Assembly: GCA_036872755.1 (NCBI GenBank)
Contig: JAVHNS010000008.1
Coordinates: forward strand, 1,302,001-1,366,000
Reading direction: 5' to 3'
DNA length: 64,000 nt
DNA from: Orbilia blumenaviensis
Lineage: Eukaryota; Ascomycota; Orbiliomycetes; Orbiliales; Orbiliaceae
In this document: positions 34,674 to 46,696 of the stretch, one piece after another
How positions within the stretch are numbered: position 1 is the first letter of the stretch
How the letters are laid out: the number at the start of each line of letters is the position of its first letter
Made by a program: the position numbers and the translations under genes
The notes under the pieces: generated by a model
Databases searched by the model: none
What the model was told of the DNA's origin: nothing
What the model saw: the letters and a program-made list of their open reading frames with translations, nothing else

Positions 34674-35429
34674 GTTACGTGTTCATTTGGCTGGGACTCT
34701 GTGTGAGGTCGTTTTATGTCATGCGAGAGATTTCGTTACCCTGGAGTAGCTTGATGGAGAGCTTGGGGACTGGGAAATGTTTTCCTCTTACCATATCTGC
34801 GTTTTCCGTCTACTCATTGAAGGTAATGTCGTCCTGCAAAACCCTATTCAATGGATTACTACTAACGCCTCATATCTCACCCAGGTAGAAATTACCATCG
34901 CAAAACCATTATCGCCCATAAAAAAAAAAATCCTACCATTATCGAATTATTAATGCTATGACCGGAATTGAAAGAATTGCATCTCATTGAATGGAAAGCC
35001 TAAATTGGCAATTTTAATCATGGATTCTCAGATCGATCTCTCGCCGCCGTAAACTGTAATCTTTCATGTGCGTTTTGCATTCCTAGACTGGTGTCATGCG
35101 GTGTTAGCGAGACCCGTGTATGCTGCCCTTGTGTCACCTCGTACCTTATATTAGCCGGACTGGCGAGCGATCTAGCGAGTTTCCATGAATACAGCCTTAT
35201 CGGATCATAGCCGACATGGGGGGTTGATTAAACGACCAATGTTGTGTTGTAATTGTTGCATTCTTTTGGTAGTCAATTGCCCAAAGTAGGACTCGAATCG
35301 ATCTGAGGCCTATAAATGGAGCATGGCACGACCATCATTGCACCCCCGGGGGATGTGTTCATCCCAACGAGTATCTAGAAAAAATAATACATAAAATCAT
35401 TTAAAAAAAATCACCGTTAGTATCACGAT
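34674..35429. other. Spacer between F-box genes 1 and 2
   Basis: About 750 nt. A 69-codon frame at 34679-34888 has no domain. A-rich runs occur at 34920 and 35400. No gene recognised. Confidence 0.55.
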
Positions 35430-36911
35430 ATGGAGAGGCTTCCGAACGAGCTTCTCGATAGAATTGCCTTTTACTCATCGTTGCAAGATCTCAAGCTATT
35501 CAGCCTCACATGTCATCGGATTCGGAGCGTTTCGATTCGACACATCTTCCGGGGGATCAAACTTACCTATGGGTTATCGGATGAAGAGCTTCAGGAGCCG
35601 GCGGAGTGTTACTCTTGCTATGTCCAAATGGCGCGACATGTTCGGTTAGCGGGTTTCCCCCCCTCCCCCCACCCTTCCCCAAAAGAATTTATAAACTTCC
35701 GTGCTGTGGAACTGACTTATCTGGGGGGTTTTTAACAGAGATATACATCTTTGCCTGGAATCAAAGTCGTTTTATCATTATAATGTCCAAGGATGTCATG
35801 GGAACATTATAAGAGATGCATTGATGCCGTTCAACCAGGTAGAAAGGCTGGGACTGTTCGAGTACAGCGAAACATCATGGGCAACCTTCTTCTCCGTTCT
35901 CAAAAGACAGTTGGAAACAAAGCCCAAGTTGAAATACCTTAGTTTGCAACCAAATTTTGGAGAGCGTGCGAAGGAACCTAGGAATCTCTTGAAGGAGACG
36001 AAAGATAACTGGCTTCGAGGACCGTTGCCGAAGTTACAAACTCTTCGATTATCGTTCTTTGCTATGGATAGAAGGGTTAGAGGTGTAGAACTTGATAGGG
36101 TTATCCAATTTATTGAAATTGTGGGGTGGTTGGGGCGGGTGACGGATGGGATACATACGTTGATATTGGATGGGGTGCTGCGTATAGAATCGGCTAAGTC
36201 GCCGCCGTTGACTTCTAGGCCGTTGGTATTTCCTCAGCTTAGGACGCTTCTGATTCGCGATTTGAGGATGAGTGGTGCTTCGATATCAGACCTTGTGGCT
36301 TTGGAGACTCTTCGGGATGTTCGTGCCATATCTATTGGACGGCCTGAAAGTTGGGGGACAGACCATGGGGTATGTTTTCCCTTCAAACCCTTCTTTTTCT
36401 TTCTTTTTTCTTTTTTTCTTTTACAAGAAACAGAAGAGTGGGTAAGATGAAATTTATATGCTGATGATAATTGACGTTGTTGTAGATCCTAGAACGTTTC
36501 CTCCCGTTCCCAAATCTTAGAGAGGTCCATCTCTACCATAACCACAGCTACTTCCGCTGCTCAAGTTGCAAGGATTCACATCGTATCTTCCACATCGGGA
36601 TAACCCCTGCATTCGAAGACTCCAAGATCCTGGCTAAACAGCTCCCCAATCTCGAGGTCGTGAAGTGGTACAGCGCACATGTACCCCCTCTTCTACTTCG
36701 GTATACTATCACTAGAAATAACGACGGGAGTGTGAATTTGGCGTTGAAGAGATCTGAGTTTAAGAAAGTTCCTGAGCAGGATGGGTGGGAATGTTCTGAC
36801 TATCATGGGAAGTATCCGAACCTTGAGGTTTTGCCTGGGGGTGATGAGAGATATCCCCCGCGGATTAATTGGCAGGATTTGCCTTGGTTTGAGCCGTCGG
36901 AGTCTAGCTAA
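35430..36911 (+). CDS. F-box protein 2 of 4
   Basis: Exons 35430-35644, 35739-36369 and 36486-36911 give 423 residues. The F-box is at the extreme N-terminus (MERLPNELLDRIAFYSSLQD, then FSLTCHRIRSVSIRHIF). Exon 1 ends after His-Val-Arg in phase 2 at a GTTAGC donor and exon 2 ends in phase 0, as in gene 1. Leu-rich segments (KLKYLSLQPN, LPKLQTLRLSFFAMD, FPQLRTLLIRDLRM, FPNLREVHLYHNH) make an LRR-like solenoid likely. The second intron has a long T/C tract. A CSSCKD cysteine pair follows in exon 3. Substrate unknown. Confidence 0.82.
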
Positions 36912-39470
36912 GGGGGTTAATGATTTTAATGAGTTTTGCTCATTATATATGTATAGCTTATAATCTATAAAGGTCCTTTTTAGGGGTCGGGCTAGTTTAG
37001 AATAGAGAAATGACCTCCCGTTTTCTTCCAGTATAACTTTTATGTTGTCCCGTATCTAAGATATCTGCACAAAGTGGTTTTGGAAGGAAACTCCCATGAA
37101 CTAAGAACAAACCGCTTAGCCCTCACAGCCGACTGCCAGGTAGCTACTCAATTTTTGATTTATAGTGTCAAATATTGCTGTTCTAACTCTATCTGCTTTC
37201 CCATATATTCCCTCTTCTTTTTCCTCTCCTTCTCTTCCCGGTTCCTCCCATCTCATATCGAGACTTCCATGCTAGTAAGCACTAGCGCGTTGTAATGTTA
37301 GCTGTAGCATCGGGGTTCAGGAATATTACTTTGTCAATTCTTGAATGGGTTTTCGGTCTAAATCATATGTGTTCTTCAAATAGTCGGGACTATATGCAAA
37401 AGAATACCTCGCTCGATGAGGATGATAGCCTCGTTATTAAAATAATTTCCGGGGTAATTATCTGCAAGAATAGACCTACACAAGATGCAATGGGGGGTGG
37501 GAGCTAGGTTGTATTCGTCAATAAGTGTATACAGTTGTAATCTATTCAATTGAGTGGAGTCCTCTGACGGGATGATCAGGAATCTTTTCCTCATGGTTAC
37601 CTAACACTAGTAAATTTGAAATGGCTAGCTCTAGAACCAGGCTCCGTTCAACTATGATGTCTCCGGACGGAGCGAACGGAGAGTTTACGTTTATAAGTAT
37701 TGTCCCAGGCTGCCGGTTAAGCCAATGAGCTAGCATCACGTTCATGATTTCAGTTACCAAAGTTCAAATCCTTTTTTTCTCCTTTTTTTTCCCTTGACAA
37801 CTGAAGATACAAGGTGTTAAGACACAGAAACGTGTAGCTCCTTTTAGCTAAGTAGCTTCTCACATTATGTGAACCAGCGTTTAAAAAAGTTAATTCAGCC
37901 GAGGCCCGAGGTTTTTATCACGCTGTAGTTTGAGAAATGCTTCAATGAACGGCAGATGGTGGATAACCTCTGGCCCTTCTTGACGCCCCAGTCACTCAGG
38001 AAACCAACAATCCAATGCCCCACAACTCCCAAGCGAGCAATTGTCCTAACCAACGACGAATCGTTAGCCCCTTTGCTATACTATATGGGGCGCCGACAGA
38101 ATACTGCGTTAACCCTTTCACTTGATTAATAGGCCGTCTACTTCAATACGTTACACCGAAGCACACTGTACAGGTGTCAAGTAATCAGCTTCCCATTCTT
38201 CCGCCCAAACGTGTCGTCTTTAAACGTGGTTCGCCCATATTTTATTTCGAAATTAGCAGAAAAATGCTTTTGCTATTGCGAGGAAGCCAACCTGGTAGAG
38301 TAGACACCTCGCCTGGAAATATCATTGCCTCCTGCATGGCGGAAACAAGCCTCTTACTACTCGAGAATGTTGTCGTTTTCCATGAATAGAAATACTTTCC
38401 TCCCGTCAAAAATGGCTTTGCGATTAAGGTTCACATCGTTTTTGTTTAAGGGCTTTTACTGATTTTGCAGAGCCCCCCTCTCACATTGTTGCCTTGCCAA
38501 TTTAAACTTTTGTTGGAGTTTGCGCACTTGATTTGTCAAGTTTCTTCCAGCTTTCCTTTATATTGCCTCATACATACATACATTTTTAATCATGATATAA
38601 TCACGACTGGAGGTTGGTTTTAGCAAAGTTATTGGCTGCGGCTCTCTAAGCTACAAATCTAAAACGTCCACGATTGAGAATTCCGTCAGCTTCATTTGGT
38701 ATTATTTTTGGCATTGGCGGGGCGACAAACCCCACCATGTCACTGCGAGCTCCGTATTACGCCTTCCGGCTCTTGTTCAACGTGCTAGCCCTGTAAGGCT
38801 CCACAATTCTCGTATACACAACTATTAATTACATGCAATGTTTCACCCCATTTTATGGATCGCACGCCACGAAAACCGTTGGAGGTCGTTATAACGGTCT
38901 GTGGCTATGCGGCATGGCCGAATGCAGCTAGCTATCCGCCCCAGGATGCATGCATGCGCGCATGCTGCTTATTAAACTTTGAAGTCCGACTCTGTGGATC
39001 CCCGGTTCGCACACTGGCTTACCTGTACAGCGTTACAAGTAAGCTGTTACGTTACCAACCAACCAAAGTAATTCTCCGTAATCTTAGGCAGATACTCGGA
39101 AGTAATAAGCACTTTGAAGACCTCACGTACCGAATCAGGTTTGCTTAAAGATAATGTAGTATATCGGCAAGGTCGACTGACTTGTTCGCTCCACCAGTTT
39201 ACGACCCTCTCTCCATATCAAGTTCAGTTTTCCGCCTTGGCGTGGGGCCGTTCCAAAATTTACCGTTTTTCACCTTCGCCGCTGGACCATTTCCGAAGTA
39301 AGATGGCCGGGTGCAAGTGTCGAAGTAAAAACTCCATTTTCAATATATATCCGGAGCGCCACATCTCAGGGCTCCTGAACCCGATTCTTTCCTTAGCTCT
39401 AGGTGTATTAATATATACTTTTTCCTTATATGTAAATATTTCCTCCTAATTTTTTTAATCTTCCTCTTCT
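36912..39470. other. Gene-free 2.6 kb gap inside the F-box cluster
   Basis: No gene supported. Open frames (37074-37507, 38174-38389, 38855-39449) lack F-box or other motifs. A tRNA-like T-arm word near 39000 has no partner arms. The gap is about the size of one F-box gene plus spacers, but I could find no recognisable remnant of one. Confidence 0.5.
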
Positions 39471-41077
39471 ATGATTGTTTTCCACGGATTTAGTTCCACG
39501 GAACTTCTGACAACACTTCGACCAGGATCAACACCACGTTCGACCAAAATGGGACTGATACCAAAAGCGGCTAGAACCACACGGACGCCGGTTATGAAGT
39601 TGGGTCCTTTGGCTTCGTTGCCCATTGAAATTCTATTGCAGATTATCGAGGATGATATTCTTACGGCTTGGGATAGAGTGTGTTTCGCTGCGAGTTGTAG
39701 ACGTTTCAAGGATATAACGTACCCATGCTTATATCGACGCTTTGACTGGATCATGCCTTTCGAAACAACTTGCTCCCTTGGGCTCACTAGTGGATTCGGG
39801 CTCTTGGTGGATATCTTTCTAGAACCGGTTATTAGTAGCGTTTCGACAATGCTTGGGAAACGGCCACCGCCTGATATCCATAAGAATTCATTTACAAAGA
39901 GGGCAGAACTGGTTCGGTAAGCTATTTCTTTCGTGGTTGTCAACGGTGGTTTTGCATTGGTACGTAAATGCTGATTGGTTTCGGTTTGTAGTAAGATGTC
40001 GGTGCTGGGAGGCTATCAATATTACAAAGATATGGGTGTTTTAACTCGATATTACGGAACTTTGAACAACGGGGATTCTTTCATCAGCATATTTGAACCT
40101 TTCCATAACCTACGAAGCATTGAACTAGACGAACGAGCTGCATTGACATGGACTGGGTATCTACGGGTTATAGCCAATCTTTTGGTTTCGAAACCAACTC
40201 TAGAGGAATTGACCTTAAGGCATAGGCTTGGTACGCAGCCCGAGAGCAGGTGTGAAACGCCAGCAGATATGGTGGCTGTACGGAGCATATTATCGAAAGG
40301 GGTCGTCTCCAAGCTTGCTAGTCTGACGATAATACTGGGGAGGAGGTTCGAACCGACAGAGATGGGGTATGAATATTTCCATCAACTAATGGAAGTATTC
40401 GAAGGTGCAACAAATGAAGTCACAACCTTCAAGATCTTTGCCAAATACTCGAAATTAGACGAGACGGATCCAATTTTGAAGGACGGTGTTATCGACAGCA
40501 GGAATTGCAGGCGGTCATCGGTCAAGATTTGGTCATTCCCTAAACTTCGGGATCTTGAGATACATACACATAATTTTCCTGATGCGGGCGCGATTCAATC
40601 TATTGAAAAGAGTAGCCTTGGTGGGGCCAGGAAGCTAAAGTTTGTCTGTGATATAATGGGAACAGACGTAACAGCTGTACGTTTTTTCGTTGCTTTAGAG
40701 TATTTGATATTGCCTAATATACTAACATAAAGTCTTTTTAGCTTTCCGAAAATCTATCATCATTCCAGAACATCGAAGAAATCAGTATATGGGATCCGCA
40801 ATGGCCGGTAGGCCGCGTATATAGTGACGAAGAGCTATTATTAATGTGCGAAAAATTGAGCTCCCTGAAGCGACATCTAAGAAAACTTAAGGGTGTGCGC
40901 TGGGTACTTGGGTATCAAAAATTCAATACAGAATGCAGTCTTGGGTGTTCATCCGACGGAGAGACATTACGCAGCATATCAGTTGTTAAAGCGAAGGAGA
41001 CCGTTGAAAAAACCAGATCATCTCTACCTCAATCACTGCGATACATTAAGGAGGGATATATCTCGATAAGATCGTAG
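39471..41077 (+). CDS. F-box protein 3 of 4
   Basis: Exons 39471-39916, 39992-40676 and 40742-41077 give 488 residues; introns are 75 and 65 nt. The F-box is at about residues 47-90 (LASLPIEILLQIIEDDI, then CFAASCRRFKDITYPCLYRRF). Exon 1 ends at Leu-Val-Arg in phase 2, exon 2 in phase 0. Exon 2 is 685 nt, exactly as in F-box gene 1. Leu-rich blocks include PFHNLRSIELDE and PTLEELTLRHRL. In-frame ATGs at 39549 and 39594 are alternative starts that would still keep the F-box. Substrate unknown. Confidence 0.8.
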
Positions 41078-41560
41078 TAAAGAAGCCTGCCTTTTGCCTT
41101 GCGGGTAGTTGATATTAAACGAAGACGGAGGTCTCGAAGCAAGATGAGTATAGCTATAGCTAGCTGGTTTAGTTTATTGTATATAATTACTATAGATAGT
41201 GCGAGTATATGTATTGCATTGTAATTTGAGCGAGTTGTGCTATTTTTAAACTCCATAGTCAAAAAATATACGACGATAGCTGGATCAAGACTATATTATA
41301 GCTAATAGCACGTGGAAGCCCGACCGTCCTGTTTCGATCCTCAAATAGCCACGATACGTAACAAAGTTTCCTCATATATAATAGTGTGGCTCGGGGCCAA
41401 GCAACAAATTCACTCTGTCAACTATTTAACTAACCAGCTCAACGTCTGGACCTCTTAATGAAAAGCACCAACATCCGGAACCCATACACAATCAATCGTT
41501 CCAACTAATCCGATAAATTTCCATACGCGCGACGCAAAGCGTATTCATCGACCTACAAGC
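41078..41560. other. Spacer between F-box genes 3 and 4
   Basis: About 480 nt, AT-rich, no gene recognised. Confidence 0.55.
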
Positions 41561-43127
41561 ATGGGGCCTACATTAATGAACCTCCCAACAGAACTCATAT
41601 GTGGTATAATAGAGTCGTCATGTTTGGAAAGGCAAGATTACTGTTCCTTAGTACAAGTAAACCGACGAATGAGGGACATAGCTATACGACTTTTGTACCA
41701 CCAACTCCAGGTAGCCCTTCCGATAAGCGAAAAAAGATACAATGGGGTCAGTTCGGTATATTTGAAATATCGTGAACACGTTCGGTGCGTCTCCTAGCCC
41801 CAGGCCAATGTCTTCGGGCAATTATTTAATGGACTAACTGTCGGTCTTACTTAATTGTACAGAGACTTGACGATAAAAACGCGCCAGGACTGGGATGATA
41901 CATGCTACAGAGTCTATACTAGCTACAGTGTTCAATATAGTCTTTGGGAAAGACGCCGGATGGTAAAGCAAGAGATGAAGTATATAGAAAGCCCGACGGT
42001 CCGCATGACGTTTGACTGCGTATCGCCGCTCATTTCCGCCTTTTCGCATCTTTGTGTATTGAAACTCATCGATGACGCGGGCCTTGTTAACTCTGACGTT
42101 GCCTTCAGTATCGTGGCTTATTCTCTAAACATGAACCCCAATCTAAGGGAGCTAGTAGTCTCGCAACGGGTCATGGCAATACCTTGGCTATGTTTTGGAG
42201 ACGAATACATCACAACTGCTCAGAATACAGAGAGGTTGAAACCTGTAGCAAAGTTGAAGAAGCTGCGGGTATATTTTCGACGAAAATCCGGGGGGTGGGC
42301 AGACGAAGGTGCTATTCTTACACAATGGATAAAGTCTTGGATTGACGTACTACAGGGAGCAACAGACTACCTGCAAGAGTTTTCGTTTGGAGAGGCACAG
42401 ATGCAGCCATTTCGACCAGATAGTCACATGGAGGTTGTTACCTTGCTCGCGGGGAGCAGATCTAGTGGGGAGTCCTTGTGGTATTTACCCCGATTAGAGA
42501 GCTTCGAGGTTTTGATCCGGGGTATTGGAGAAGCTCCGATTCGAAGTATATTCGTGGATGAACAAAACCTAAGTAACGTCCAATCCTTTAAAACAACGAT
42601 GAGTCCCCATATTAGCTTGGACAGCATACGAAAGGTAAGCTTTCTCCCCTCGTTAGTTTTAGTCCAAAAGATAGGTCCCCGTTCAAAGGGCGTATATTTC
42701 GAGGACTCGGCTTCCATAGGACTCATGACTAAACCTATAACGAATTCAATGATAGACTGCGGTCAACATCTCCTACCTCGAGAGTCTCGAAGCGTTGGAG
42801 ATGGAAATATGTTGCGGAATACGTGCAGATAAAGTATCCTTATTAGATCAGACCACGGAGATTATTCCAAACCTGGCCATACTCGACTTGGATACGAACT
42901 TTGAGGAAATAGAAGAGGGATTTTTTAAGGAAGCGACTGAGATCATTGCTTCGCGCCTGACCCAGTTGAAAGTGGTGGTATGGAAAAGCATCGCAAGTAG
43001 AGATACGTGGGATTTCGAGAGCTACGTGGTGAGGAGGCGAGAGAACAAGGTGGATGTTGTACGCTGTGAGACAGACGTCGAATTGGATAATGTTGAAATC
43101 CAGCTTTTGGCAGGATTGAGGCGCTGA
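41561..43127 (+). CDS. F-box protein 4 of 4
   Basis: Exons 41561-41784, 41863-42634 and 42756-43127 give 455 residues; introns are 78 and 121 nt. The F-box begins at residue 6 (MNLPTELICGIIESSC, then CSLVQVNRRMRDIAIRLLYHQL). Exon 1 ends after His-Val-Arg in phase 2 and exon 2 in phase 0. Leu-rich segments include LCVLKLIDDAG, NPNLRELVVSQRV, LPRLESFEVLIRG, IPNLAILDLDTN and LTQLKVVVWKS. The second intron is open in one frame, so an unspliced form would read on for some distance. Substrate unknown. With genes 1-3 it forms a co-directional paralogous cluster. Confidence 0.82.
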
Positions 43128-44396
43128 ATCAGGTCGAACGAACCTGTTGACTAGGAATACCAAATAATAGTGAATATTAGTATGAACCCTGTAATTATCA
43201 CTCTGCACATGCTTTGATCTGTAAACAGTTGTCGCAAATAATGATTCTCCTTATACTCTTTCTTCCAGGTTCTTTCTCTCAATTTTCTTTAGGCTTTTTT
43301 TGTTTCCTTTCCTCTCCAGGGATAGTCTCGTTGCCAGGCCCCCGGCAGCTGGGTGATAGAAAGCAAAAAAATGCAGAAGCGCATCAATGGGAGGCATGCC
43401 TGCGTTGGGACTGTTGCATCTTGACATCAACGCAGCCGAAAACGGTAAAATCACACCTAATCAGGCTAAGCGCCCACGATGCATCAACATCACACCAACG
43501 ACAAGCCAATCACAGCGCTAACCCTTAAACATCCTAGTTTGGATAATACATGTGCAGTACGTAAACTGTCCTTCATGCCCTGGTCCATGGCAGCCAGCTG
43601 CTTCGCCTCCACCACTCTCCCAAGGATCCGATTGCTCACCAGATCGTTAGCCAGGGAATGCTTTCATCTCGCCTGTTGTCCGTGCATACATAGACGACTC
43701 GACTCATCTGCTAGATCTGTGTCACAGCCGGGAAAATACTTCCAAATCGAACAGCTTTCTCGGCCTCAACTTCTTCTCGAACGCAGGATCAGAATTCTGA
43801 TTCCTTTTCAAAGAAAGAGCCTCACGTGGGTCAGGACAAAGCGTATCCGCTCGAGGTCTGGGCAGGCGGGATTACGCAGGTGCCAGGAAGACACTACTGC
43901 CGCTACCAAACTACATACTGCGGGTGCTTGCTGCCACCTGCTGCCAGACCGCTGCCACAGTTGCTGCAGTGCTGCTGGGAGACGCCGGTCTTTTCTGCAA
44001 GATTGAGAGCAAACCCTGGCTGATGACGCCCCTCACCGCTGCCACCCGATGAAGAATTTTCCGCCCATTTAACTGTATTTTATTATTTTCGGACGGTGGC
44101 TGGGCCTATTTAATTCGTATCGATATCCCTTATTCCAGACTCGACAGAAAGACAGCCGTAGTCTTGACTTCATTCCATACCTACGATCCGTATTCTTGCA
44201 GTGCTGAAGCGGCTTTGTTGGTGGCCGGAAAAGGAGGCCGAAGCGTTCGAAAGTCCAGGCCACATTTCCATTCCCCAATCGGTCTTTCAGCCTGAACATA
44301 CCCCGAGTCGTGCATCTGTCGACTTAAAGACGCCATCTTATCAAAGTGGATCCCCGGTAGCCCCAAAATTCCCGTCAAGCTGGCGAATCTTACCAG
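43128..44396. other. Intergenic, F-box 4 to phosphodiesterase; missing 5' exon
   Basis: About 1.3 kb. The first coding exon of the phosphodiesterase must lie here or the gene uses a non-ATG start, because no ATG occurs on plus between 44052 and 44424. An open frame at 43479-44006 is Arg/Ser/Cys-rich and does not resemble coding sequence. Confidence 0.5.
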
Positions 44397-46047
44397 TCCT
44401 CCAGCTTTCCAGGTCATTACTCTGGTGGGTTCTCACGCCAGATCGTCATCGTCGCCAGACGCGCCGATACTCTTCGGTTTCTCTTGCTAATTGTTGGTCT
44501 TATAGGGAGCTGGAGGAGGACCTAGCGAGGAAGGTGTCACTGGCTTCCTCGTCAGATCTACCGCCACTGACTGGTCGCCTGGCTCTATCCTCGCCGTCGA
44601 CGCCGGTAGCCACCTCGCTTCCATAATCCGTATCCTCGAGAACACATCATCTCCCCAGCATCCAACCACTCCAACAACCCCGAACTCCACAAAACGCCGG
44701 GTCTCTTCGATACAACACCGCGATCTCACTGTGAATACCAATGGCACGAGTCACCCTTCGCATTTCGAAGGTTGCAACCTACCTTTCAAAACACCACGCG
44801 CCAATGCCGCCCACATCTTTCGTGAACTCGTCGGGGGTTACTGTATTACCCACCCGCATCTCGACCATATCTCCGGCCTCGTAATCAACACCGCGGGTAT
44901 CCTTCCACACAACGCAAAAAAGACAATTGCCGCATTACCTCCTACAATAGAAGCCCTTAAACTCCATATCTTTAACGACATAATCTGGCCAAACCTCTCC
45001 GATGAAAATGATGGTGTCGGTTTCCTTACTTACCAGCGTCTCGTAGACGCCTCTGTTGTTGATGGCAAGATTGAGTATCGCAAGATTGTCGATGGTCTGT
45101 CAGTGCAAGCATGGCCAGTATCTCACGGGCATTGTATGCATAAACACACCCACCGCGGTAGTGACGCGGCGATGATAGCGACGGAAGATGGAGGACCACA
45201 GAAATGTGTGTTCAAACCAGCAGGTTTCCGTTCAGCAACTTGGCAAAAGAAATGCGTGTACGATTCATCTTGCTTCTTCATCAGGGACGACTATACATCA
45301 AAAGAGATCATGATATTTGGGGACGTGGAGCCTGACAGCGTATCGATTTCTGAGCCTAGGAGAAATGTTTATATTTGGAACTACGCAGCGGAGAAGGTAC
45401 ATAGTGGTGTGCTGGAGGCAATTTTCATCGAGTCGAGCTACGATATCCATCAAAAGGACGAATTTTTGTATGGTCACATGACACCAAGGCACATAGTTGA
45501 GGAGCTGCAAGTTCTTGCGAGCAAGGTACTACTGCAGAGAGAACGAGAGGCCAGACGGTATTCGATGCCTAAGAGGCGGAAAACCAATGCTGCCCATGCC
45601 GGACGCTCGCAGTCACTCTTGCAGGTTGACCCGTTTGATTCAGAGTACTTGCAATCATTGAGCCAGTATAACTCAGATTGCGAAAGTGATGTACCAAGGT
45701 CACCTACAGACGTTGAGGGTCTGACTACAGCCTCGAACAGCCAAAGGCGGTCATCTGGGGGAAAAAGGAGGAGGGAAGCTGATGACGACGACGACCAGCC
45801 TGTATATACCTCCGTTCCTACGCAGAATATATCACCTGTTTCGATGGCGGGCACTGCAGGGGGCCAGATCGATACGTCATGCCCTCTCAAAGGGCTAAAG
45901 GTCGTCATAATACATATCAAGGATGATTTTGATGACGATAAGGACGTTAGACAAAGCATTCTAACCAATTTGAAGAAATTGGGAGAGAAAGCGGGGTTGG
46001 GATGTGAGTTCGAGCTTGCAGAGAATGGGGGTTCAATGTTCTTCTAG
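44397..46047 (+). CDS. PDE1: Class II (low-affinity) cAMP phosphodiesterase, 5' end unresolved
   Basis: Metal-dependent hydrolase of 3',5'-cyclic nucleotides, yeast Pde1 / bacterial CpdP class, damping cAMP-PKA signalling. Supported exons are 44397-44424 (PPAFQVITL) and 44506-46047; the 81-nt intron joins to make FQVITLGAGGGPSEEGVTGF. Next come DWSPGSILAVDAGSH, a Ser/Thr-rich insert, and the metal-binding THPHLDHISG, then WPVSHGHC, IMIFGDVEPDS and IFIESSYDIHQKDEFLYGHM, all family hallmarks. An insert of about 120 residues (Lys/Arg then Asp/Ser-rich, with KRRKT and GKRRREADDDDD) splits the C-terminal part, longer than in the yeast enzyme and possibly a nuclear-localisation or regulatory loop. 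The true start is not visible: the nearest upstream ATGs (44049 and earlier) do not read into this frame, so another 5' exon is likely. Confidence 0.88.
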
Positions 46048-46696
46048 GCGTCTAGTTTTTTTTGTTCTTTATGATTCCCAGGACTCGTTATTGTTTCTAT
46101 TTGGCGAATATTGGCATTTGGGCTTTGATATCCTCTGGGGATGGAAACGGCTTATGTTACTATTATTGTCTTCTTCTTCTTCTTAGGGTATTCTTGATGG
46201 TGTACCTAAGGTATCCTTTGGGATACAGTTCTTTTATAACCTCATACCATTCTTGTACATACTTAGCTCTTTACCTTCTTTCCTTTTCTTTCCTTTTCTC
46301 TTTTATGTTCCGAACGACGCGGAGTTGTTGGCCTTTACGTTTATATCCAGTTCATGCTTACAGTATACCTACCTTCGCGGATTGAAATCACAGTTTCATT
46401 AAAATTCTTAGCCATCATTGGCGCCGACATTAAAATTTACCTCTTAAACCTTCTCAAAGTATTTTCTATAGCCCCTAGACTTATAGGGCAAATACAATCT
46501 CCAACCTTCGCAATCCAACCTATATTCGCGCAACAACGATACCTGCCATGAACCTCTCACATAGGTGCCACGGGTTGCACCACCTGGCGGCGTTCCAGAC
46601 CCACGGATTATTCATCACAATATCCAACAAGTACTGTTAGTACACAGCCATACCAAGGATTTCCTTTTCGCCCAGAGGGCGTAAAATACAACAACA
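46048..46696. other. Intergenic, PDE1 3' flank / upstream of gene F
   Basis: About 650 nt, T-rich, with a CTT microsatellite at about 46170-46185. No gene recognised. Confidence 0.6.

Noticed and set aside
37680..37770. tRNA-like word on the minus strand (TAGCTCATTGGCTTAACCGG)
   Set aside because: A D-arm-like start is present but no matching acceptor, anticodon or T arms could be folded.
38980..39030. T-arm-like CCCCGGTTCGCAC word
   Set aside because: No acceptor stem or other arms around it.
43479..44006. 175-codon plus-strand open frame before the phosphodiesterase
   Set aside because: Arg/Ser/Cys-rich chance-like composition, no domain, and an overlapping open frame in another phase.
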